Of a DNA stretch of 62,016 nucleotides, positions 7,534 through 14,270 are shown piece by piece (within the stretch, counting starts at the first letter, position 1; each line of letters opens with the position of its first letter). The DNA comes from Ignavibacteriota bacterium (GTDB taxonomy: Bacteria > Bacteroidota > Ignavibacteria > UBA10030 > UBA6906), in the NCBI GenBank assembly GCA_003158475.1, contig PMJR01000069.1:1-62016 (forward strand). Reading direction: 5' to 3'. The notes beneath the pieces were generated by a model, which had not been told where the DNA came from, did not search any database, and worked only from the letters and a program-made list of their open reading frames with translations. The position numbers were made by a program, and so were the translations under genes.

Positions 7534-7581
7534 CAGGAAGGCGGTTAGGTCGAAATAGCTAAGAATTAAGAGAGATTTATG

Positions 7582-8655
7582 CTATGGAAGAAAGTATCCT
7601 GCAAGTATTGTCCCGACGATATAGACGATAATCAATACTCCTATCCCGGTGAACAGCGGGCTCCTTAGCCCCTTTGCTGACCTCCGGTCCATGAACGGGA
7701 CAAGGGCCCAGAGGGCGATAAGTATCCCTACCGCTGCATTGACCAGCAGTTCCCCGTCAATGCTGAATACAGTCGCCGGGACCATCCTGAGCGTCTGGTA
7801 CAGGGGCAGAAAGTACCACTCGGGTTTCATGCCGGGCGGAGCAGATGCCATCGGATCCGCTTTATCCCCGAGCTCTCTCGGTATCAGCGTTGCCAGCACG
7901 AGGAGAGCTGCAAACCCCAGAAGCCAGGCAATGAGATCCCTGTAGGCGAAGTCCGGGAAGAACGGGATCGGACTCTTATTTGTAACGGTGCCGATGGGGG
8001 CCGAAACACCTGAAAACTGATTAACAAGGAGATGAAAAGAGACTACCAGCAAACCAGTTAAGGGCAGAATGATCACGTGAAGACTGTACATCCTCGTGAG
8101 CGTTTCCTCTCCGACGTATTCTGCACCCTTGACCAGGCTGACTCCCCAGCGGCCGAGCAGCGGAATTGATTTCGGGACTTCCGTACCGATCAGCGTAGCG
8201 AAGTATCCTTTTGTATCCCATGGGAGCAGGTATCCGGTGAACCCGAAACCGAGTACAAGCAGGAGCAGTGCCACCCCTGAGAGCCACATAAGCTCCCTGG
8301 GCCTCCTGTACGCCTTCATCAGGAAGACGCTGAACATGTGTATCAGCAGCATTCCGACCATCAGGTGGGCCGACCAGGCATGCAACGACCGTACGAGCCA
8401 CCCGTGCGGCGTGTCATTGACGATCGTTCGGATGCTCTCGTATGCATGCTCCGGAGCCGGCTGGTAGTAGAACGAAAGAAGTATTCCGGTGATGATCTGC
8501 ACGCAGAAGAAGAAAAGTGTCATCCCCCCGAAATAATACCAGAACGAATGTCTGTGTCTGGGGACTTCCTTTGAAGAAAGAAATGCCACGATTGCAGCGA
8601 GCGGTAACCGATCAAAGAGCCATTGTCGTACGCGGGGAGATCCCATTGGAGACAT
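7582..8655 (-). CDS. petB: Cytochrome b (b6-type) subunit of a cytochrome bc complex
   Basis: This 357-aa membrane protein is the quinol-oxidising, diheme subunit of a bc/b6f-type complex. The heme ligands are visible as His pairs: LHAWSAH...LIH with 14 residues between ligands, and SLHVII...SFH with 15, the spacing usual for b6 rather than mitochondrial cytochrome b. The quinol-site motif appears as PEWYFLP in the second part, so the b6 and subunit IV regions are joined in one chain with about eight membrane helices. It lies 12 bases behind the Rieske gene. A cytochrome c gene is not seen next to it, perhaps because the integrated element has separated the operon. Confidence 0.92.
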   Translation of the reverse strand: MSPMGSPRVRQWLFDRLPLAAIVAFLSSKEVPRHRHSFWYYFGGMTLFFFCVQIITGILLSFYYQPAPEHAYESIRTIVNDTPHGWLVRSLHAWSAHLMVGMLLIHMFSVFLMKAYRRPRELMWLSGVALLLLVLGFGFTGYLLPWDTKGYFATLIGTEVPKSIPLLGRWGVSLVKGAEYVGEETLTRMYSLHVIILPLTGLLVVSFHLLVNQFSGVSAPIGTVTNKSPIPFFPDFAYRDLIAWLLGFAALLVLATLIPRELGDKADPMASAPPGMKPEWYFLPLYQTLRMVPATVFSIDGELLVNAAVGILIALWALVPFMDRRSAKGLRSPLFTGIGVLIIVYIVGTILAGYFLP

Positions 8656-8667
8656 GAGATGGATTTG

Positions 8668-9117
8668 CTAAATGCGTGTTAAGTATATGGATGGACCGTC
8701 CAGGATCACCCGATACGGAGGAAGCGGCTTCGGGGCCGGTCCCCACGTATTCACCCCGTTCATATCGAACTGGCTTCCGTGGCAGTTGCACCCGAAGTGC
8801 GGCACGGGCGACTCCTGGTACTGGACCACGCAGCCAAGATGCGTACAGCGCGCCGAGAGAGCTCTGAACTGGCCCGCAGGAGTATGTATCAGGAGCACGG
8901 GATCCTTGTTGACACGGACGATCTTCACCGTTCCCTGGGCAAAATCCCGCGTCTGTCCGACGAGGACGGACTCGCGAACGCCCAGCTTTGCTGCAACGGG
9001 CGAAATGTACTGAATGATCATCCCCAGAACAGGAGCAGTGCAGACGGCGCCCCAGACCCCGAGTGCGATCTTCAGAAAGTCGCGCCGTCCGTTCCCTCCT
9101 GCCGGATCTTTGTTCAT
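8668..9117 (-). CDS. petC: Rieske iron-sulfur protein of the cytochrome bc complex
   Basis: The 149-aa protein carries the two [2Fe-2S] ligand loops, CTHLGC and CNCHGSQFD, in a C-terminal beta domain. An N-terminal Tat-type signal (RRDFLKIALG with a hydrophobic stretch) also serves as membrane anchor. It takes electrons from quinol at the cytochrome b Qo site and passes them to a c-type cytochrome on the periplasmic face. Its ATG overlaps the stop of the lipid-kinase gene by four bases, and the cytochrome b gene follows 12 bases later, so complex genes are co-transcribed with dapF and the kinase. Confidence 0.95.
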   Translation of the reverse strand: MNKDPAGGNGRRDFLKIALGVWGAVCTAPVLGMIIQYISPVAAKLGVRESVLVGQTRDFAQGTVKIVRVNKDPVLLIHTPAGQFRALSARCTHLGCVVQYQESPVPHFGCNCHGSQFDMNGVNTWGPAPKPLPPYRVILDGPSIYLTRI

Positions 9118-10028
9118 TCGTGAGGTTCTGAAATCACCGTGAGCTGCGAATCGTGCAAGCCTATTTCGACCCGGCGGACATTTGCACCGACAATTTCGCC
9201 ATCTGCATGCACGTAGAAAGATTCATCGGCGGATATCGTCAACCGCTTTTCCTTGAAGAACTTAACTCCGGGGACACCATGATGCTTCCCGCGCATCACA
9301 CGGGGCATGAGACTGAGTATCTGGAGTATGTTCTTATGTTCGACCGAACAGATGTCGAGAAGACCGTCGTCGACTCTCGCCTCAGGCGTCAGATAGAACC
9401 CTCCCCCCGCGCATTTCCCGTTTCCAACTGCGATGAGCAGCCCTCGCGATTCGCGCGAAGAACCATCGAACTCAATCGTGAAGTTGGGGGGAACGTACCT
9501 TCCGAGAGTCTGGAGCACGGCAAGCACATACAGGGCCGTTCCGGAGAGGACCGGGATCTCCCGGGTCCGGGCGGCAACTGCAGCATCGAATCCGACCCCC
9601 ACACCGTTAACAAACAGTCGTGTCTCGAAGTTGCCTCCTCCCTCCCTGGCGGCAGAGCAACGGACGGTCCCGATATCGACAGGACGTGTTACGCCCTGGA
9701 GAAGAGTATGGAGCGCCTGGAGCGGTTTGCGGGGCACTCCGACCGATTTGATGAAGTCGTTGCCGGATCCGGCCGGTATGATGCCGAGAGTTCGTGTGCT
9801 CCCGGCCAGGCCATTGGCAATTTCATTGATCGTCCCGTCCCCGCCGACGCTGACGACGACAGGGGTAGCAGCGCTACGGGCCGCCTCGGTTGCGTGCCCC
9901 GGGGCCGTCGTCTCAACGACGTCGTAGGGGATGTCTCGCCCCTCGAGCTCTCCCCGGATGGAGGCGAACACATTTTTGCCGGCTCCCTTTCCGGCCACGG
10001 GATTGACAACAAACGTAAACAGCTTCAT
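9114..10028 (-). CDS. Diacylglycerol/sphingosine kinase family lipid kinase (YegS/DgkB-like)
   Basis: The N-terminal ATP-binding domain shows FVVNPVAGKGAGKN, then VSVGGDGTINEIANGL (GGDGT motif) and GIIPAGSGNDF, the defining motifs of the DAGK catalytic family. A beta-rich C-terminal domain follows with GNGKCAGGGFYLTPEA. The likely reaction is ATP-dependent phosphorylation of diacylglycerol or a related lipid at the inner membrane face. At 304 aa it has the usual length. The chosen ATG at 10028 overlaps the dapF stop by four bases (ATGA), which rules out the upstream track start. Substrate is not determined by sequence. Confidence 0.88.
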   Translation of the reverse strand: MKLFTFVVNPVAGKGAGKNVFASIRGELEGRDIPYDVVETTAPGHATEAARSAATPVVVSVGGDGTINEIANGLAGSTRTLGIIPAGSGNDFIKSVGVPRKPLQALHTLLQGVTRPVDIGTVRCSAAREGGGNFETRLFVNGVGVGFDAAVAARTREIPVLSGTALYVLAVLQTLGRYVPPNFTIEFDGSSRESRGLLIAVGNGKCAGGGFYLTPEARVDDGLLDICSVEHKNILQILSLMPRVMRGKHHGVPGVKFFKEKRLTISADESFYVHADGEIVGANVRRVEIGLHDSQLTVISEPHE

Positions 10029-10870
10029 GGAACGAGCCGGATTATGGATTCGCCTTCCTGGTATAACAGTGTTCCCTTGAAGAGCATATGAGCGCTTCCT
10101 TCGAGGAACACATCTGTCCATGCGCTTCCGGTTTTTCTGAAATGGACGAAGAGCTTTTCGCCGCTCCTGACTGCCACGCTCACAGGTGAGGAGAGGGCAA
10201 AAAGATCTGAAGCGATAAGCGCGGATGCGACCGAGCCTGTCCCGCAGGCGAGTGTCTCGGATTCAACACCCCGTTCATACGTGCGGAGTTCCACCGTGCT
10301 CCCGTCCCTGATGCGGACGAAATTGACATTCGTCCCGGCAGGACTGAACCGGGGATCATGACGAATCGCCCCTCCGAGTTCCATAACATCAAGACTCTCG
10401 AGCGCCTCCTCGAGTATGACGGCGTGCGGCGCCCCGGTGTCTATGAATGCCCCCTGCATCTGCTTCCCCCGGAAGGAGAATGAGAGACCCGGCCGGATAT
10501 CCACGGGGTCCTTCATATGGAGTCTGACCGACCCCTCCCCCACTTCAGCGTCATAGATATGATCCAGCGCCTCGAAGCGCTGGTTCCTCCCGGCGACCCC
10601 CTCCATAAGCGCAAACCGCGCAATGCACCTCCCCCCGTTGCCGCACATCCCCCCCGAGCTTCCGTCTGCGTTGTAGTAGAGCATCGTGAAATCCGCCCTG
10701 GTGCTTTTTCCGAGGACAAGGAGTCCGTCTCCTCCGACGCCGAAGTGTCTGTCGCAGACAGCGGAGGCAAAGCGGGCGAGGTCGATGCGGAGACCCCCCG
10801 TGAAGTTGTTGACGAGGACAAAATCGTTTCCGGCGCCGGAAGCTTTTGTGAATGAGATGGGAACGTTCAT
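10025..10870 (-). CDS. dapF: Diaminopimelate epimerase
   Basis: This 281-aa cytoplasmic enzyme interconverts LL- and meso-diaminopimelate, the step before lysine and peptidoglycan cross-link precursor formation. The two halves carry the catalytic cysteines in MCGNGGRC and ETLACGTGSVASA. The N-terminus FTKASGAGNDFVLV is the family start signature. The ATG at 10870 is preceded by GAGG at five bases and gives the normal N-terminus, so the 12 extra residues of the track ORF are left out. It heads the dapF, lipid kinase, Rieske, cytochrome b cluster and lies just past the tmRNA terminator, so it probably has its own promoter or depends on read-through. Confidence 0.95.
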   Translation of the reverse strand: MNVPISFTKASGAGNDFVLVNNFTGGLRIDLARFASAVCDRHFGVGGDGLLVLGKSTRADFTMLYYNADGSSGGMCGNGGRCIARFALMEGVAGRNQRFEALDHIYDAEVGEGSVRLHMKDPVDIRPGLSFSFRGKQMQGAFIDTGAPHAVILEEALESLDVMELGGAIRHDPRFSPAGTNVNFVRIRDGSTVELRTYERGVESETLACGTGSVASALIASDLFALSSPVSVAVRSGEKLFVHFRKTGSAWTDVFLEGSAHMLFKGTLLYQEGESIIRLVP

Positions 10871-10921
10871 CGGGTCCTCGAGAGCGAGAATTTCGCAGAG
10901 CTGCAATCAGTGCTTCATGCA

Positions 10922-10952
10922 GAAACGCCCCCCCGGCCATCGGGAGGGCGTT
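10922..10952 (-). terminator. Rho-independent terminator of tmRNA
   Basis: On the minus strand AACGCCCUCCCG and CGGGGGGGCGUU pair over about 12 bp with one G-U pair and a short loop, followed by UUUCU. It starts eight bases after the mature tmRNA 3' end and lies before dapF. Confidence 0.8.
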
Positions 10953-10959
10953 GTGCATG

Positions 10960-11332
10960 TGGAGATGGCGGGAGTCGAACCCGCGTCCGAAGAAAGGACC
11001 ATCGAGATCACTACATACATAGTCAGTCTTTTGTGCTTCGCTCCGCCGCAACCGACAGACAGGTCGCTGGCGAAGTAACCCCGGGGGTCCGGGTTTTCAC
11101 CCGGATTCGCCCTCTTCCTCCGGGGGGAAAAGGGGGCTATCCTGCCGGAATTCGGCGCCTCTTTGGAGTCCGGCAGGCAGGGCTCCTGGAGACGGGCTAC
11201 CTAACGTTTAATCAGGCAGCCAGTGCGTAGTTGTAGTCTGCACTTAGGTTTTTCCGCTTTATTTACGTGCAACTCGGAGAGCACGGTATGCGATCTGGAC
11301 CATCCCTACCCCGTCGAATCCGGGTCATCCCC
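10960..11332 (-). ncRNA. ssrA: tmRNA (ssrA)
   Basis: This 373-nt RNA rescues stalled ribosomes by trans-translation. The 5' end GGGGATG pairs with CATCTCC at the 3' end in a tRNA-like acceptor stem, and GGTTCGACTCCCGCC forms the T arm. The tag reading frame GCAGACTACAACTACGCACTGGCTGCCTGA encodes ADYNYALAA then stop, with the ALAA degron-type ending. The CCA is not genomically complete and must be added. A sigma-70-like promoter lies just upstream and a strong terminator just downstream, so it is an independent transcription unit. Confidence 0.95.
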
Positions 11333-11341
11333 TACCCTTGC

Positions 11342-11370
11342 AATCTATGCATTAGGTGAATGAATATCAA
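11342..11370 (-). promoter_or_regulatory. tmRNA promoter
   Basis: On the minus strand TTGATA (plus 11365-11370) and TAGATT (plus 11342-11347) are exactly 17 bases apart, and the -10 ends ten bases before the mature 5' end. The -35 overlaps the stop codon of the LOG-family gene. Both boxes are close to the sigma-70 consensus. Confidence 0.7.
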
Positions 11371-12242
11371 GTCTCTTCCACGCTTTCAATGCCCTGTTGT
11401 GATGCCGTTTCGTCTTTCGTCAAATAGGTTGCGGTGAGAAACCCCTTGAGATACTTAAACGCTTCCTCCGGGGTTTCCATGAATCGGAAGAGCCGGAGAT
11501 CGTCCCGCGTGATCATCCCGTGTGCAACGAGTTCGTCGAAATCGATCACCTTTTTCCAGTATTCCTCCCCGTACATAACCACCGCGACCGGTTTCTTCAC
11601 TTTTTTTGTCTGGAGGAGCGTCAGGACCTCCATCAGCTCGTCCAGCGTCCCGAATCCTCCCGGGAATACAACAAGTGATTTCGCAAGGTAGACGAACCAT
11701 AATTTCCGCATGAAGAAATAGTGGAAATCAAAATTGAGTTCTTTCGTCACATAATCGTTGGCGTATTGTTCGAAGGGGAGACTGATGTTCAGGCCGATCG
11801 ACTCCCCTTTCGCCAGTGCCGCTCCCTTGTTGGCGGCCTCCATGATTCCGGGGCCGCCCCCCGTACAGACGACAAACCTTCGCGGGGTGGCGAATTTCTT
11901 TGCCCAGGCCGTGAGGAGCCGGGAGAGTTCGACTGCGTCTTCGTAATACCGCGACATCTCGACCTGAATCTCGGAGTCACGCAGGGAAGTGAGGAGATGC
12001 TTTGTCGGTCTCGGGCTCTTGCGGAGGGTGGCCTCCACCTTCCTGAGATCTGCGAGCGTCTCATTCCGTGGCCGGACCCTCGCGGACCCGAACATGACGA
12101 TCGTGTCCTTGATGCGGGCCTTCCGGAACCTGCTCTGCGGCTCCAGGAATTCGGATATCATCCGTACGATGCGCGCGTCCGGGCTGTTGAGGAATTCCAG
12201 GTCCTTGTACGCCTTCGGCGGCTTTGGAGAGTGGCGCTTCAT
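11367..12242 (-). CDS. LOG family protein (Rossmann-fold nucleotide hydrolase-like)
   Basis: The core holds TGGGPGIMEAANKGA and PGGFGTLDELME, the paired motifs of the LOG/lysine-decarboxylase-like family (TIGR00730). Characterised relatives release cytokinin-type bases from nucleoside 5'-monophosphates or act as pyrimidine/purine nucleotide 5'-monophosphate nucleosidases. At 291 aa it belongs to the longer subgroup with an N-terminal helical extension. It has no signal peptide. Its ATG overlaps the AlkZ-related gene stop by four bases, so the two are co-translated. The real substrate in this organism is unknown. Confidence 0.88.
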   Translation of the reverse strand: MKRHSPKPPKAYKDLEFLNSPDARIVRMISEFLEPQSRFRKARIKDTIVMFGSARVRPRNETLADLRKVEATLRKSPRPTKHLLTSLRDSEIQVEMSRYYEDAVELSRLLTAWAKKFATPRRFVVCTGGGPGIMEAANKGAALAKGESIGLNISLPFEQYANDYVTKELNFDFHYFFMRKLWFVYLAKSLVVFPGGFGTLDELMEVLTLLQTKKVKKPVAVVMYGEEYWKKVIDFDELVAHGMITRDDLRLFRFMETPEEAFKYLKGFLTATYLTKDETASQQGIESVEET

Positions 12243-13102
12243 GAGTCCCTTTCGGTCAGACAGTAGTATCGATGGTCCTTCCCTTCGACCCGGATCCCCG
12301 TTGCGATGATTCCCTCCCGGACGAGCCGGCCGAGCGTGTGGAAGATGGATTGTCGTTCCCAGCGGAACAGGCGGGTGATCGTCGGGACGGAAGAAACGAG
12401 CTGGTTCCGGAAATACCGCGTGAGTATCCGTGCCCGGGCTGTTTCGGGGTTCAACCGGCGCGCCCTGCGTATCTGATCGGGAAACGTCTCCCGGAGCGGC
12501 GCCCAGACGAATGTGAACGGGTCGTCAAGCTCCGCAACCTTGACGATGAACATTTTCTCCTGGAGTTCCGCCATGGCGCGGTCGAAGTGGATACGCGAGC
12601 TCTTCCCATGATTGCCTGTCGCCAGCTTCAGCCCCCTGGTCGTCTGGGGGGAGGAATCGGCCAGAGCATCCATGACGGCATGTGCCGTCCCTGTGAGGCG
12701 TCCCTTGAAGAACTCCTTTTCGTACTCGGTCTTGAGACCGGTCCTGTGCGACAACACGTAGAAGCACGGCAGGTATTCCAGTGACACCATCATCGGCCGG
12801 CGCTTGAGAAGTTTGCCGTAGTAAATCTTCCCCTCGGCGGGCAGGACGTTCTTCATCTCCCAGACGAACGAGATTCCCGGGTCGTGGTGCGTATGCTTGG
12901 GCATCACCGGATCACGCGCGCCGCAGGCGGCGTGCCAGAGGCAGGGAAGCTCCGAATTCTCCGACTTGAACGCAAAGCAGAATCCGACTTCGTTCACAAA
13001 TGAAAGTGCCTGGCGCTTCGTCGCAACGGCGCGTGACGGCATCCGCCGGTGAACCCGGTCCCGCCACACCTCGATTTCCTCCAGCGTGTAGCTGAGTTTC
13101 AT
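12239..13102 (-). CDS. AlkZ-related winged-helix protein
   Basis: The 287-aa protein resembles the AlkZ-related branch of the AlkZ/YcaQ DNA glycosylase superfamily. These proteins are built from tandem winged-helix domains. Visible positions are FVNEVGFCFAF, ELPCLWHA, YYGKLLKRRPMMVSLEYLPCFY and, near the C-terminus, a winged-helix-like segment. True AlkZ enzymes unhook DNA interstrand cross-links through a QxQ or related catalytic motif, which I do not see here, so a non-catalytic DNA-binding role is possible. It lies between ygfZ (gap of eight bases) and the LOG gene (four-base overlap). Confidence 0.7.
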   Translation of the reverse strand: MKLSYTLEEIEVWRDRVHRRMPSRAVATKRQALSFVNEVGFCFAFKSENSELPCLWHAACGARDPVMPKHTHHDPGISFVWEMKNVLPAEGKIYYGKLLKRRPMMVSLEYLPCFYVLSHRTGLKTEYEKEFFKGRLTGTAHAVMDALADSSPQTTRGLKLATGNHGKSSRIHFDRAMAELQEKMFIVKVAELDDPFTFVWAPLRETFPDQIRRARRLNPETARARILTRYFRNQLVSSVPTITRLFRWERQSIFHTLGRLVREGIIATGIRVEGKDHRYYCLTERDS

Positions 13103-13110
13103 CTGCCCCT

Positions 13111-14142
13111 TCAGTTGTCGGATGAATTGCCGGTGAGCAAAACGCTCACTCCGGTCCCGCCCGCGGCAAGCCAGTCTCCCGCAGCCGCAACGTCATTCCT
13201 GACGATTGCGAGTCCCAGGTATTTTCCGTCAAAAGGAATTTCTGTCATGCTCGTGAGCGTTCCGGCTTCCATACCATTGTTGGACAGGGGAAGCGGCGTC
13301 GTTCCGGGAATTGCCCGCGGGGACTCGACGCGGGCAAGATGCCGTCTGATTTTCCCGTAGGTGTCGAGGCGGGCGATCACCTCCTGCCCGATATAGCATC
13401 CCTTGGTGAAGCTTATGGAGTCGCGCAAATCGCATTCGAAGGGGTTGTATTCATCGTTGAGCTCTCCGGGAGAAGCGGAGATTCCCCTGGCGATCCTGAA
13501 ACCCTCGTATGCCCGTCCCCCTATCCAGCGTGCTCCCGGCAGCGAATCGAGCATCTCCAGCAAGCGGGGTGCGCTGTCCTTGTCGGTGATGATGTGCGCG
13601 ACATCGGACCTGGAATCCTTGCTGTGCACGACGAAGAGATTCGTCCCCTCTCGAGCGAGAAGGACGGAAGTGCTTTCGCCGGAGGGAGAATCAAGCATCG
13701 GAGAAAACATGGAAATCATCCGAGGTCCGATGAGTGAAGCCATTACAGTGTCGCCAGTTATAGTGTTAAGTCTGATATCTTCTGTAATAGTAAATTTTTC
13801 GATCCACTGTGTCAGAAGCTGTTCGGTACCGGGCGACGTTATGAGGACAAGGGAATCTTCCCGGGAGGAGACAATGACCCGGTCGACTATGCGCCCCTTG
13901 TCGGTGACGAAGACCGTCGAGACGACTCCCCCCGCCCGGAGTCCGATGAGTGAGTTTGTCGAGAGCCGGTGGAGTAGATCGAGTCGGTCATTTCCGGTGA
14001 CTTCTATCCGGCCGAACTTCGAATTATCGGTAATCCCCATCCCACTGCAGGCGGCCCGGAATTCGGCTTCGGGATCCCCGAATGAGAGTTCCGGTCCCCT
14101 GCACCCCGCTGGACTCAAATTTGGCATCGTAAAAGATAGCAT
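13111..14142 (-). CDS. ygfZ: Folate-binding protein YgfZ/GcvT-like
   Basis: The signature KGCYIGQEVIARLDTYGK near residue 250 defines YgfZ (IBA57-type) proteins, including the conserved cysteine. The N-terminal part is GcvT-like (tetrahydrofolate-binding fold), with FGRIEVTGNDRLDLLHRLSTN. The protein assists maturation or repair of certain [4Fe-4S] enzymes such as radical-SAM proteins. At 343 aa it has the usual length. It is the first gene of the minus-strand set running through the AlkZ-related and LOG genes, and is divergent from the ABC transporter operon across 128 bases. Confidence 0.9.
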   Translation of the reverse strand: MLSFTMPNLSPAGCRGPELSFGDPEAEFRAACSGMGITDNSKFGRIEVTGNDRLDLLHRLSTNSLIGLRAGGVVSTVFVTDKGRIVDRVIVSSREDSLVLITSPGTEQLLTQWIEKFTITEDIRLNTITGDTVMASLIGPRMISMFSPMLDSPSGESTSVLLAREGTNLFVVHSKDSRSDVAHIITDKDSAPRLLEMLDSLPGARWIGGRAYEGFRIARGISASPGELNDEYNPFECDLRDSISFTKGCYIGQEVIARLDTYGKIRRHLARVESPRAIPGTTPLPLSNNGMEAGTLTSMTEIPFDGKYLGLAIVRNDVAAAGDWLAAGGTGVSVLLTGNSSDN

Positions 14143-14270
14143 CGCACCCTTTCAAAGTCAAACGGGGCCGCCCTCTGGTTATTTGAACAGTTGCCGAGCT
14201 TTTACTTGCAAAGAGGGCAACATTTGGACATATTGAACGTCACGCACACACAAGGATGGAGTATCCCCCG
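14143..14270. promoter_or_regulatory. Divergent intergenic region ygfZ / ABC operon
   Basis: This 128-base interval should carry promoters for both directions because the flanking genes diverge. It is richer in A/T than its neighbours. I could not pick a -35/-10 pair that clearly beats chance on either strand. The lipoprotein start at 14271 has GGAG nine bases upstream. Confidence 0.4.

Larger units (their letters stand above)
7422..7581. other. Element/chromosome junction between int and cytochrome b
   Basis: This 160-base A/T-rich interval separates the integrase start from the cytochrome b stop and should hold one attachment half-site. It contains three TGTATTGA copies and a TTCCCCTT/AAGGGGAG inverted pair. 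No tRNA is present, so the element did not use a tRNA gene at this end. The exact att core cannot be set without the other end of the element. Confidence 0.5.
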
